DNA of 28,028 nt from NZQO01 sp002693605 (GCA_963972105.1 CAXAVH010000027.1:1-28028), one strand, 5' to 3'. Positions 13,840 to 22,777 are shown, counted from the first letter of the stretch. The notes: generated from the letters alone by a model not told the origin. Program-made: numbers and translations.

Positions 13840-15045
13840 TTGAAATTTCCGCTGTACATCGCCAAGCGGTACTTGTTTAGCAAGAGCAGCAGCAACGCCA
13901 TAAACATTATTACCGTCATTGCGGCAATTGGCGTGGTGGTGGGCGCAATGTCCCTCTTTATCGTACTTTCCGGATTTTCTGGGCTGAAAGATTTCAGCCT
14001 GCAGTTCACAAATGTGTTCGATAGCGATTTGAAGGTGTTTCCCGAAAGCGGAAAAACCCTAACGCTTGCTTCCAACGAAAAGGAAAAATTGCTGGATATT
14101 GAGGGTATCGCGGCTTTTTCGAGTGTCATCGAGGAACGCGTTTTCCTGCAGTATAAAGGTAAAAACCACATTGGCTACATCAAGGGGGTGGACGATAACT
14201 TCGGAAAGGTGAACCCCATCGACAGTATTCTCTACCTCGATATTAGCGAATGGTTCACCCCTGGACAGGACGAGGTAGTCCTCGGTCTAGGGACTACCGC
14301 GAAACTCTCGCTCGGCATTCGGGATTATACCGATTTATTGGAGCTCTACGTCCCGAAACCGTTTCAGGGGCAGGAGTTGGACCCCACAAAGGCCTTCACG
14401 AAGAAAAACGTGGTCGTCTCGGGCGTGTACGCTATCAATGAAGAGTTGGATAGCAAGTATGTGTTTACCGATATTGAATTTGCCCGGTCTTTCCTGGCAA
14501 TGGATACTTCGGAAATTTCCTCGGTCGAGATTAAATTAGAACCCTCTACCTCTGAGGACGAGGTAAGAAACGCGTTGCAAGGTGTTTTCTCGCAACCCAT
14601 TACTATCAAGAACCGAATTCAGCAAAACGACGCGCTCTACAAAATGCTGAATACCGAGAACATTGCCGTTTATCTCATTTTTACACTCGTGCTCATTATT
14701 GCGCTCTTCAACGTAGTGGGAAGCATTATTATGATGATCCTGGACAAGCAGAAAAATATGAAAACACTCTATAATCTGGGCGCTACGGTAAAGGAAATAA
14801 GAAGTATCTTCTTTCTGCAAGGGGTGTTGATGACGACCCTGGGGGGACTTTTGGGCATCGGCCTGGGGGTTTTGCTAGTGGTATTGCAGTTGCAGTTCGA
14901 GTGGGTAGCCATTACGCCAACGCTCCCGTATCCGGTAAAGCTAAAGTGGATAAATATTGTAATTGTCCTCGGAACTATTTCCGTATTGGGAATATTGGCC
15001 TCGCGTATTGCATCTAGCAGGGTAAGGCGCAATTTACTGCACTAG
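13840..15045 (+). CDS. LolC/LolE-like FtsX-family permease
   Basis: This 401-residue inner-membrane protein belongs to the FtsX/MacB/LolC permease group, whose best-known members release lipoproteins from the inner membrane with an ABC ATPase partner. The N-terminus KFPLYIAKRYLFSKSSSNAI and a first membrane span (VIAAIGVVVGAMSLFIVLSGF) are typical of LolC/E. A large periplasmic domain follows, then three spans in the last 130 residues. No upstream ATG outside rbfA exists. A TTG at 13840, 1 nt after the rbfA stop, gives the family N-terminus, while the ATG at 13786 would add 18 unlikely residues inside rbfA. No LolD-like ATPase is adjacent. Its stop codon shares CTAG with the dusB stop. Confidence 0.88.
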   Translation: MKFPLYIAKRYLFSKSSSNAINIITVIAAIGVVVGAMSLFIVLSGFSGLKDFSLQFTNVFDSDLKVFPESGKTLTLASNEKEKLLDIEGIAAFSSVIEERVFLQYKGKNHIGYIKGVDDNFGKVNPIDSILYLDISEWFTPGQDEVVLGLGTTAKLSLGIRDYTDLLELYVPKPFQGQELDPTKAFTKKNVVVSGVYAINEELDSKYVFTDIEFARSFLAMDTSEISSVEIKLEPSTSEDEVRNALQGVFSQPITIKNRIQQNDALYKMLNTENIAVYLIFTLVLIIALFNVVGSIIMMILDKQKNMKTLYNLGATVKEIRSIFFLQGVLMTTLGGLLGIGLGVLLVVLQLQFEWVAITPTLPYPVKLKWINIVIVLGTISVLGILASRIASSRVRRNLLH

Positions 15046-16034
15046 GCAAACTCATAGTCGCCAAATTTTTCCAACACTTCATCGAAGGCGGCGAAAACAT
15101 CTGCGCTGTCATCACTCGTAACCATTTTTGCACGATAGTCCTTAAAGTTCGGAATTCCCTTAAAATAGTTGGTGTAGTGCCGTCGGGTTTCAAATACGCC
15201 CAGCTTTTCGCCCTTCCAGTCAATGGCCATCTGCAAGTGCCTTCTGGCCGCGGTAACGCGCTCTTCCATAGTGGGCGGCGCGCAATGCGTGCCCGTTTCA
15301 AAATAATGCTTTACCTCCTTGAAGAACCACGGATACCCGATACTGGCCCGGCCAATCATGGCACCGTCGAGCCCGTAGGTGTCTCGCATTTCCATAGCGC
15401 GCTCGGGGGTATCGACATCGCCGTTGCCAAATACGGGAATGTGCATTCGGGAATTATTCTTAACCTCGGCAATTGGGGCCCAATCGGCATTGCCCTTGTA
15501 CATTTGCGCACGGGTCCGGCCGTGTATGGCTATGGCCTTGCAGCCAACGTCCTGCAGTCGCTCGGCCACCTCAACAATTTTAATGCTATCGTGGTCCCAG
15601 CCCAAGCGGGTTTTCACGGTTATGGGAAGGTTTGTATGCTTTACCATGGCCTCGGTTAGCGAGACCATCAGGTCGATATCTTTCAAAATTCCCGCTCCGG
15701 CGCCCTTAGAGACGACCTTTTTTACGGGACAGCCGAAGTTGATATCGATAATATCTGGACCGCTGGCTTCAACAATCTCCACGCTCTGCAACATCGAGTC
15801 GAGGTTGGCCCCGAAAATCTGAATTCCCACGGGACGTTCCTTTTCGTAAATATCGAGCTTCATAACGCTTTTCGCGGCATCGCGAATAAGCCCTTCAGAA
15901 GAGATAAATTCAGTATACACCACATCGGCACCCTGCTCCTTGCAGAGCGCGCGAAAGGGCGGATCGCTTACATCTTCCATAGGGGCAAGCAGTAAGGGGA
16001 AATCGCCAACGTCTATTGATCCAATTTTTGCCAT
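15042..16034 (-). CDS. dusB: tRNA-dihydrouridine synthase
   Basis: This 330-residue FMN enzyme reduces uridines to dihydrouridine in the D-loop of tRNAs. LLAPMEDVSDPPFRALC at the N-terminus, the FMN-binding and catalytic region INFGCPVKKVVSKGAGAG with catalytic Cys102, AIHGRTRAQMYKG, and GNGDVDTPE with GAMIGRASIGYPW near the C-terminus are all typical of DusB-type synthases. In other phyla dusB often sits with fis or lysS; here it lies between a permease and an outer-membrane receptor. A -7 element TAATTTTG ends 5 nt before the ATG, suggesting a very short or absent leader. Confidence 0.95.
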   Translation of the reverse strand: MAKIGSIDVGDFPLLLAPMEDVSDPPFRALCKEQGADVVYTEFISSEGLIRDAAKSVMKLDIYEKERPVGIQIFGANLDSMLQSVEIVEASGPDIIDINFGCPVKKVVSKGAGAGILKDIDLMVSLTEAMVKHTNLPITVKTRLGWDHDSIKIVEVAERLQDVGCKAIAIHGRTRAQMYKGNADWAPIAEVKNNSRMHIPVFGNGDVDTPERAMEMRDTYGLDGAMIGRASIGYPWFFKEVKHYFETGTHCAPPTMEERVTAARRHLQMAIDWKGEKLGVFETRRHYTNYFKGIPNFKDYRAKMVTSDDSADVFAAFDEVLEKFGDYEFA

Positions 16035-16039
16035 GGGGG

Positions 16040-16047
16040 CAAAATTA
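16040..16047 (-). promoter_or_regulatory. -7 element of dusB
   Basis: TAATTTTG on the minus strand exactly fits TAnnTTTG and is followed by CCCCC and then the ATG at 16034. No -33 TTG is at the normal spacing. Confidence 0.45.
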
Positions 16048-16089
16048 CGGAAAATTTAGCCGATTAAAATAGTTTCGGTCGATGGAGGC

Positions 16090-18501
16090 TTATTTTCGCA
16101 ATCGGTCCCGTTCTATGGCGTCAATGGTACGGCGGTTATCGCGCAAGCGGAAATTTCCGAAGTTATAGGTAAAGCCAACCCTGAACAGGCGCGACTCTAT
16201 CTGCGGAAAATAACTGTTGTCCTGATTTAAATATTTCGAAAATACCCGTACATTATTGGTATTGAACACATCATCTATCCCGGCCGAGATGCTCGCGCGG
16301 TTGTTCCACAGCGACTTGCGGGCCGAAAGCGAAAAAATGAACTGATTGCTGAAATGGGTTGAACCTGTAATAAAGTCTGAAATATACATGCTGGAAACGT
16401 CTAGCGTGGTAGTGCGGTCTGGCGTTAAGGTAAACTCACTATAGAACTGCGCGAAAAACCCGAAAGTGTCGTTCGTGAAGGTCACCGGCTCACTTTCCAC
16501 TGCAAAAAATTCGCTTTCCAAGTAATAGCTAGAGGTTACGAGGCTCATATACCACCAATTGGTGAGGGAGGACGCGTAAATCAAATCCAAGCTGTATTGC
16601 TGAAACGCCACCGTATTAGCATCCATTTGCCGTAGCGTTTGGTTTTGATTATCCTGAAAGGTCAGCAGCTCGAGCGCCTGGTCTATTTTTTGGTAATACC
16701 CATCAATGAAAAACGTGTTGTTTAAATTATAGCTCAGGGTTATTTTCTCCTCAATAGAAGGCATAAGGTTCGGGTTTCCCTGGTTAAAGTTGCTCTCGTT
16801 CAGAAAATACCTAAATGGATTCAAACTTTCATAACGGGGCCTGTTAATGGCGCGCTTGTAGGCAATGCCGAAACTATTGCTGTCGTCGTATTGATATTGT
16901 AGCGATACGGTGGGGAAAAGCTCGAAATACTCTTGGGTGTTTACCAGCCCCAATGACTGGCTGTCGCCCTCGACATCGGTATATTCGGCCCTTAGGCCAA
17001 GATTTACCCCTAGCTTACCCCAAACATTATCGTAGTTAGCGTAAGCCGCGTAAATGCTCTCTTCGTAAAAGAACAAATCAGATTTTGAAGCGTCTAATAG
17101 GGACGTTCCGTTTTCAGTGTCGAAAAATTCGAGGCCACTTTCAGTGTCGATATCCGAGTATTTGGCGCCAGTTAGAAACGTACCGCCACCTAGTGGAACG
17201 GTCGCGTCCATCTTTCCGATTACGATTGTCGTTTCCTGTTGCGCATCGGTAAAAAAACTGTTGGTCCTAATGGGTGATCCACCGGCGAAAAAATAATCAC
17301 TGCGTAAATCTTGTTCTTGGGTGTTTCTGTAATCGATATAGTTACCCGCGGTTACCAGCTGCGCACCGTTTTCGCCAATCTGCAGGGCATGTTCGAGGTT
17401 AAACGCCAAATTATGCTGGTCCATCGCCACATCACTATGGGTTAGGAAAAATGAGTCGAGCTGCCGTTGCGCGTTAAATATCTCGTTGCGCTGCGAATTT
17501 TTATACGTCTTGTCGGGCGATACGAATACATTTGCAGTTGCACTCAGGGTATTCTTGTCGTTCAGGTTCAAATCGACCACCAAATTTCCTTGGTGCCCAT
17601 AGCTCTGCGTAATACGGGTGAAATCGCTCTCCCAAATCGACTTCGTGGTACCGTTGGGGTTGAAGAAGCGCACGAAGTTATCATCTTCCTTAATTTCCTT
17701 GCGCGGGCTGAAGCTATAGCTGCCGTACAAATTAACAAGATTATTCTTATAGAAATGCGAGGTCCCAAATTGGTACTTCGGAAAGGTGGCCTGCTCATAC
17801 GTAACGTTCACGCTGCCCTTATAGCCAGGGCTAAAGGCTTTTGAGGTTATGATATTTAGTAGCGTGCCGGCCTCTGCATCGTACTGCGCAGGGGGGTTGG
17901 TAACCACTTCGACCGATTTAATAAAGGAAGCGTCCAAGTTTTCTAGGAAAGTCGATGTTTCGGCCGGCGACAGATAAATTCGCTTTCCGTTCAGGTACAG
18001 CGTGGTAGGTCTGTTCTTTATTGATATAGCCTCGCCAATAACCCCCACACCCGGGGTTTTTTGAAGTAGGCTGAGCGTGTTTCCTTGCGATAGCGATGTA
18101 TTTTCTACATTGAAAACCAATTTGCCCGCACTTTTTTGAATAGTAGGTTTCTTCGCGGTAACCACTGTTTCGTCGAGCGTTTCGGTACTCTCGGCAAGTA
18201 CAATTTCACCAAGGCTAATATCCGTTTCCAACACAATATCACTCGTGAGGGAATTATACCCAATAAAACTGAAGGTTACTTTATAGCTGCCAGGATCTAT
18301 CGGCCCCACGGTAAAGGACCCGTCCTCGTTGGTGGTCGTACCCACTATGGGCGATTCGGCATCGGGCGATAGTACCACGACGTTTACAAAGGAAAGCGGT
18401 TGTTGCAGGTCATCTACGACTGTTCCTGAAATCGTATACTGTTGGGCGAAGGTTGTGGCCGCTGTAAATAGCATACCACATAGCAGGCATAATCCTCTCA
18501 T
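16090..18501 (-). CDS. TonB-dependent-type outer-membrane beta-barrel protein
   Basis: This outer-membrane protein of about 803 residues has a signal peptide (MRGLCLLCGMLFTAATTFAQ). A carboxypeptidase-regulatory-like domain follows (starting YTISGTVVDDLQQPLSFVNV), then a plug-like region (KTPGVGVIGEAISIKNRPTTLYLNGKR and VEVVTNPPAQYDAEAG, given here in two parts), then a large beta-barrel ending in FRVGFTYNFGNFRLRDNRR. It resembles the outer-membrane beta-barrel family related to TonB-dependent receptors. No SusD partner, iron regulator or catabolic gene is nearby, so the substrate is unknown. The open frame begins at a TTG at 18534, but the ATG at 18501 gives a clean signal peptide. A near-match promoter lies upstream. 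Confidence 0.9.
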   Translation of the reverse strand: MRGLCLLCGMLFTAATTFAQQYTISGTVVDDLQQPLSFVNVVVLSPDAESPIVGTTTNEDGSFTVGPIDPGSYKVTFSFIGYNSLTSDIVLETDISLGEIVLAESTETLDETVVTAKKPTIQKSAGKLVFNVENTSLSQGNTLSLLQKTPGVGVIGEAISIKNRPTTLYLNGKRIYLSPAETSTFLENLDASFIKSVEVVTNPPAQYDAEAGTLLNIITSKAFSPGYKGSVNVTYEQATFPKYQFGTSHFYKNNLVNLYGSYSFSPRKEIKEDDNFVRFFNPNGTTKSIWESDFTRITQSYGHQGNLVVDLNLNDKNTLSATANVFVSPDKTYKNSQRNEIFNAQRQLDSFFLTHSDVAMDQHNLAFNLEHALQIGENGAQLVTAGNYIDYRNTQEQDLRSDYFFAGGSPIRTNSFFTDAQQETTIVIGKMDATVPLGGGTFLTGAKYSDIDTESGLEFFDTENGTSLLDASKSDLFFYEESIYAAYANYDNVWGKLGVNLGLRAEYTDVEGDSQSLGLVNTQEYFELFPTVSLQYQYDDSNSFGIAYKRAINRPRYESLNPFRYFLNESNFNQGNPNLMPSIEEKITLSYNLNNTFFIDGYYQKIDQALELLTFQDNQNQTLRQMDANTVAFQQYSLDLIYASSLTNWWYMSLVTSSYYLESEFFAVESEPVTFTNDTFGFFAQFYSEFTLTPDRTTTLDVSSMYISDFITGSTHFSNQFIFSLSARKSLWNNRASISAGIDDVFNTNNVRVFSKYLNQDNSYFPQIESRLFRVGFTYNFGNFRLRDNRRTIDAIERDRLRK

Positions 18502-18585
18502 AGGGATAGGTATGGTTAGGTTGTTTTTCTCCAAGCGTCTTTAAGGGGGAGGTGAACTAAATTTCACTTAAATACACTGCTAGCA

Positions 18586-18620
18586 CAAATATGTTAAATT
18601 AATGCTAAACTACAACCAAA
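18586..18620 (-). promoter_or_regulatory. Candidate promoter of the outer-membrane receptor
   Basis: On the minus strand CATATTTG (18593-18586) matches the -7 pattern in all but its first base, with a TTTG 23 nt upstream (18620-18617) and a second TTG at 19 nt. Confidence 0.4.
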
Positions 18621-18675
18621 AGGACAAAATTTTCGATGAATGGTTTCCATGCCACCAAATCGAATCATTTTAAGC

Positions 18676-18683
18676 TATATTTG
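18676..18683 (+). promoter_or_regulatory. -7 element of lepA
   Basis: TATATTTG exactly fits TAnnTTTG and is followed by CAG, as at ribE. The predicted start site is about 25 nt before the ATG at 18713. Confidence 0.55.
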
Positions 18684-18712
18684 CAGTCTAATTGCTACGG
18701 AAGAAGAGCCCT

Positions 18713-20509
18713 ATGAAGAACATCCGAAATTTTTGTATCATCGCCCATATCGACCACGGAAAAAGCACCCTGGCCGATAGACTGCTAGACGCCACCGCTA
18801 CGGTTACCGACCGTGAAAAGAAGGAGCAGCTGCTGGACAGTATGGACCTTGAGCGCGAACGCGGTATTACCATTAAGAGCCACGCCATACAGATGGAGTA
18901 CACCTACCAGGGCGAAAAGTACATCCTCAATCTCATAGATACCCCGGGTCACGTAGATTTCTCGTATGAAGTTTCGCGCTCCATAGCCGCCTGCGAAGGC
19001 GCCCTGCTCGTTGTAGATGCCGCACAGAGCATACAGGCGCAAACCATTAGCAATTTATACCTCGCGCTCGAAAACGATCTGGAAATCATTCCCGTCCTCA
19101 ATAAAGTTGACCTACCCTCCGCAAATCCAGAGGAAGTAACCGATGATATTGTAGACCTTCTGGGCTGTAGCCCCGACGAGGTAATTCCCGCCAGTGCAAA
19201 GACTGGAATTGGGATCGAGGAAATCCTAAAAGCCGTCATAGAGCGCATACCTGCCCCCAAGGGGAATCCAGACGAGCCTTTGCAAGCACTTATATTCGAC
19301 TCGGTTTACAATCCCTTCCGAGGGGTGGAGACCTATTTTAGGGTGCTCAATGGCGAAATCCGCAAGGGACAGAACATTAAGTTCATGGCCACCGGAAAAA
19401 ATTATGGCGCCGATGAAGTAGGTACACTGAAACTGAAGCAGCAACCCAAGCAGGTTATAAAAACAGGCGACGTAGGCTATCTAATTACAGGAATCAAGGA
19501 TGCCCGCGAAGTTAAGGTGGGCGATACCATTACAGACGCCCAGACCCCCACTACCAATATGATTGAAGGGTTCGAGGATGTAAAACCGATGGTTTTTGCG
19601 GGTATTTATCCCGTCGATACCGAAGATTACGAAGAGCTTCGAACTTCCATGGAAAAGCTACAGCTAAACGATGCTTCGCTAGTATTTCAACCCGAAAGCT
19701 CTGCAGCCTTGGGCTTTGGTTTCCGTTGTGGGTTCTTGGGAATGCTTCATCTTGAGATTATCCAGGAACGTCTTGAGCGCGAATTTGATATGACGGTGAT
19801 CACTACCGTCCCCAACGTTAGCTACCACGCCTATACCAACAAAAATCCAGACGAGGTGGTTTTGGTGAACAACCCGTCTGACTTGCCCGAACCATCTACC
19901 CTTAACCGGGTAGAGGAACCTTATATTAAAGCGACTATCATTACCAAGTCGGAATTCGTGGGCAACGTAATGTCGCTCTGTATCGAAAAGCGGGGCGAAA
20001 TTACCAACCAGACCTATCTTACCACCGAGCGGGTAGAGCTTTCGTTCGATATGCCCTTGGCCGAAATCGTCTTCGATTTTTACGATAGGCTAAAGACCGT
20101 ATCTCGTGGCTATGCCTCATTCGATTACGCACCTATCGGAATGCGCGAGTCGCATTTGGTGAAGGTAGACGTACTTCTCAACGCCAATACCGTAGATGCG
20201 CTATCGGCACTTCTGCACCGTGATAATGCCTACGATATTGGCAAGCGCATGTGTGAAAAGTTGAAGGAGCTCATTCCGAGGCAGCAATTCGATATTCCAA
20301 TCCAGGCGGCCATTGGCGCCAAGATTATTGCACGCGAGACCGTAAAGGCACTTCGGAAGGATGTTACCGCAAAATGTTACGGAGGCGATATTTCCCGTAA
20401 ACGAAAACTATTGGAAAAGCAAAAGAAAGGTAAGAAGCGTATGCGAGCCGTGGGTAATGTGGAAATTCCGCAGGAAGCGTTTATGGCCGTGCTAAAGCTG
20501 AACGATTAA
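18713..20509 (+). CDS. lepA: Elongation factor 4 (LepA)
   Basis: LepA is a ribosome-associated GTPase that acts in 30S biogenesis and in relieving stalled translocation. The 598-residue length is standard. GTPase motifs are intact: AHIDHGKST (11-19), RGITIKSHAI, DTPGHVDFSYEVSR and NKVDLP. The family-specific C-terminus is present, including LEKQKKGKKRMRAVG. The open frame extends seven codons to a TTG at 18692, but the ATG at 18713 gives the conserved N-terminus MKNIRNFCIIAHIDHGKST. A purine-rich GGAAGAAGAG precedes the ATG. The lepB signal peptidase often found with it elsewhere is absent. Its stop codon shares TTAA with the stop of the convergent lipoprotein gene. Confidence 0.98.
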   Translation: MKNIRNFCIIAHIDHGKSTLADRLLDATATVTDREKKEQLLDSMDLERERGITIKSHAIQMEYTYQGEKYILNLIDTPGHVDFSYEVSRSIAACEGALLVVDAAQSIQAQTISNLYLALENDLEIIPVLNKVDLPSANPEEVTDDIVDLLGCSPDEVIPASAKTGIGIEEILKAVIERIPAPKGNPDEPLQALIFDSVYNPFRGVETYFRVLNGEIRKGQNIKFMATGKNYGADEVGTLKLKQQPKQVIKTGDVGYLITGIKDAREVKVGDTITDAQTPTTNMIEGFEDVKPMVFAGIYPVDTEDYEELRTSMEKLQLNDASLVFQPESSAALGFGFRCGFLGMLHLEIIQERLEREFDMTVITTVPNVSYHAYTNKNPDEVVLVNNPSDLPEPSTLNRVEEPYIKATIITKSEFVGNVMSLCIEKRGEITNQTYLTTERVELSFDMPLAEIVFDFYDRLKTVSRGYASFDYAPIGMRESHLVKVDVLLNANTVDALSALLHRDNAYDIGKRMCEKLKELIPRQQFDIPIQAAIGAKIIARETVKALRKDVTAKCYGGDISRKRKLLEKQKKGKKRMRAVGNVEIPQEAFMAVLKLND

Positions 20510-20751
20510 CCCTCGCACTGCACCCCTTCCTCCTGTAATCCGGAAAGGTACGCGTCATATTCCGTGTCGGTGTCCTCCCCGTTGACCGATGCATTGCCGT
20601 TGGACTCCTTACAGAGTTCAAACGCTGCTGTTACCGACGAACTGCAGGTGGTACATGACCGCCCCTCGTCTTCCTTACAAGAAATCAGAAAGACACTACA
20701 GCTAATTATTAGGCATAGCGATTGCCTGTAAAATTTATTCAGGTAGTGCAT
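20506..20751 (-). CDS. Small Cys-rich lipoprotein
   Basis: This 81-residue protein has a lipoprotein signal peptide with lipobox LISC (lipidated Cys25). The mature part carries four more cysteines: a CxxC pair (33, 36), Cys47 and Cys79. The segment NGNASVNGEDTDTEYDAY is distinctive and is one I associate with small flavobacterial lipoproteins of unknown role. The cysteines could form two disulfides or bind a metal; nothing here decides. The start codon lies inside the last codons of the antiporter gene (17-bp overlap), so translation is probably coupled. The gene ends on a 4-bp stop overlap with lepA. Confidence 0.75.
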   Translation of the reverse strand: MHYLNKFYRQSLCLIISCSVFLISCKEDEGRSCTTCSSSVTAAFELCKESNGNASVNGEDTDTEYDAYLSGLQEEGVQCEG

Positions 20752-22603
20752 TGGCCTCTTCTGTGTTGGTTACATTCATTACATCTTCAAAATCGATAGG
20801 CTTGCCCAAATATACCAGGTGATAGCCTTCCCCCACGTTCATTTCGGTGGGATTATGGACAAATTCGATATGGTTTGTATCGTCCTTGAGAAAGAGGGCG
20901 ATGGCGTTGAATTCCTCTTGTATATACCCCAGTAACTTGAGGAATTTTTCCTTGGAGTCTACCGCAATTTCCTGAATGGACGGAAACTCTCGCGCCACTT
21001 CGGTCATTTTAATGTAGTCATGCGTTTTCGAAACGAGGTTCTCGGTATTAACGGTATCCTTGATCTTCATTTCCTGGGAAGTCATTAAGCGAAAAGCCCC
21101 GTTTTCTCCCAGGGAACTTGAAAAACGCATGAGGGCTTGTTTGTTGATCTCGTCATTACCTGTCATTGCCATGAGGTAGCCTACATCGTTCAGTTCGATA
21201 TTGTCGGTGAGATCATCGGAATAAATATTCGCATTTATGGCTTCCAAACCCAGCTCCTTTGCGCGTTCAATATTAGTGCGGTTTGTGTCAACCAAAACCA
21301 CGTGCCTATTGTTTTTTTGTAGATATGTACCCACGAGGCGCGACACCTTAGAGGCGCCAATAATAACGATTCCATTAGAAGATTTCAGAAAAACGCCAAT
21401 GAGCGATGCAAAAAATCGGGCGGTGGTCGCGTTCAGCAGTACCGTTACCAATACCACCACGAATACCAGTGGCGTGATGTACTCGGCCCCAGGCACCCCA
21501 TCGCGCACCAGCTTGGTGCCAAAAAGTGAGGCGATACCCGCGGCAACGATACCCCGTGGACCCACCCAGCTTATAAACAATTTTTCATTCGTCTTGAGGC
21601 TGCTCCCCACCGTGCTGAGAAAAACGCCCAAGGGCCTCAGCACGAAGATAATTATGGCCAACAGGATGGCCGTTTTCCAGTTGTAAACCAACAGTAGGTC
21701 GTCCAGCCCGATGTTGGCAGATAGTAGTATAAACAGTATGGAAATGAGCAATACGCTAAGCGATTCCTTGAAATAGAGTAGTTCCTTTAAGTTAGGCAGG
21801 TCGCTATTGCCAAGGAACATACCCATAACCACCACCGAGAGCAGTCCCGATTCATGGGCAAATACATCGCTTTCCACAAAAATTAATAGCACTACCGAGA
21901 GCGCCACAACATTCAGCAAATAGTGCGGAATCCACTTTCGCTTAATGGCAATGTAGAGCGCATAACCACCGGCGATTCCGAAGGAAAAGCCAATAAGCAA
22001 GATTTTCCCGAACTCTACCAAGGCCTGCTTGGTGAAGCCGGCATCGCCCTTCACGCTAATGAATTCGAACACCAAAACAGCCACCAGGGCACCTATTGGG
22101 TCAATAAGGATTCCCTCCCATTTCAGTACGGCAGAAACATCCTTTTTAAGTGGTATGTTCCGCAAAATTGGAGTAATAACCGTAGGGCCCGTTACAATAA
22201 TCAATGCCGAAAAGAGAAATGAAATACGCCAATCTAGCCCGAACACATAATGCGCCGCAACACCCGCGCCAATAAATGTCACGGCCGAACCGAGACTTAT
22301 TAACTTCCCGATAACGCTGCCCACTTTTGAAATTTCGCCGCGCCGAAGGGTGAGTCCGCCCTCAAAAAGGATAATCCCTATTGCAAGCGACACGAAGTAG
22401 AAGAGCCCTTCACCGGGAAACAACCCTTCCTCCCCATTCCAGATGGGTTGGATCCATTGCGAACCATCCTCTGAGATGAGGGTCGAAATCGGCCCCACGA
22501 AAAGCCCGATGAGAATAAGGGGTAAGATAGCGGGGATTTTAAACTTCCAGGCAACCCATTGTGCCAAAATTCCCAATACAATGATTCCCGCAAGTTCTAA
22601 CAT
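20735..22603 (-). CDS. CPA1-type cation/proton antiporter with RCK domain
   Basis: This 622-residue inner-membrane antiporter is of the NhaP/CPA1 type, exchanging Na+ or K+ for H+. About 12-13 hydrophobic segments fill residues 1-405. Signature segments are EGGLTLR (81-87), TGPT (138-141), WEGILIDPIGA (162-172) with the ion-site Asp168, and SWVGPRGIV (345-353) with the conserved Arg. Residues 412 to about 530 form a TrkA-N/RCK-like Rossmann domain (GIVIIGASKVSRLVG), and a further TrkA-C-like regulatory part closes the protein, so nucleotide or ion gating is likely. Whether K+ or Na+ is carried cannot be read. An exact -7 element lies at 22652-22645. Confidence 0.9.
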   Translation of the reverse strand: MLELAGIIVLGILAQWVAWKFKIPAILPLILIGLFVGPISTLISEDGSQWIQPIWNGEEGLFPGEGLFYFVSLAIGIILFEGGLTLRRGEISKVGSVIGKLISLGSAVTFIGAGVAAHYVFGLDWRISFLFSALIIVTGPTVITPILRNIPLKKDVSAVLKWEGILIDPIGALVAVLVFEFISVKGDAGFTKQALVEFGKILLIGFSFGIAGGYALYIAIKRKWIPHYLLNVVALSVVLLIFVESDVFAHESGLLSVVVMGMFLGNSDLPNLKELLYFKESLSVLLISILFILLSANIGLDDLLLVYNWKTAILLAIIIFVLRPLGVFLSTVGSSLKTNEKLFISWVGPRGIVAAGIASLFGTKLVRDGVPGAEYITPLVFVVVLVTVLLNATTARFFASLIGVFLKSSNGIVIIGASKVSRLVGTYLQKNNRHVVLVDTNRTNIERAKELGLEAINANIYSDDLTDNIELNDVGYLMAMTGNDEINKQALMRFSSSLGENGAFRLMTSQEMKIKDTVNTENLVSKTHDYIKMTEVAREFPSIQEIAVDSKEKFLKLLGYIQEEFNAIALFLKDDTNHIEFVHNPTEMNVGEGYHLVYLGKPIDFEDVMNVTNTEEANALPE

Positions 22604-22644
22604 AGGTTAATTTTTCGGTTAAAATAGAAAGAAACAAGATAGCC

Positions 22645-22652
22645 CAAAAATA
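22645..22652 (-). promoter_or_regulatory. -7 element of the antiporter gene
   Basis: TATTTTTG on the minus strand exactly fits TAnnTTTG. The predicted leader is about 35 nt before the ATG at 22603. No -33 TTG is evident. Confidence 0.45.
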
Positions 22653-22762
22653 ATTAACAAAATACTAATAGGCGGTAAGGCCCATAATCAGTACCGTACG
22701 CCGAGATAGGCCTAAAATCTTAATAATCCCTTAACAGGTATGTACATTCGCATCAGTTTTAG

Positions 22763-22769
22763 TATTTTG
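22763..22769 (+). promoter_or_regulatory. -7-like element of the MBL hydrolase gene
   Basis: TATTTTG followed by CAG is one base shorter than TAnnTTTG but carries the same TTTTGCAG ending as the ribE element. It ends 8 nt before the ATG at 22778. Confidence 0.3.
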
Positions 22770-22777
22770 CAGCACCT

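Noticed and set aside
15177..15822. Two overlapping open frames of 160 and 147 residues on the plus strand, inside dusB
   Set aside because: Both lie opposite the FMN-binding region of dusB, and neither has motifs or a promoter.
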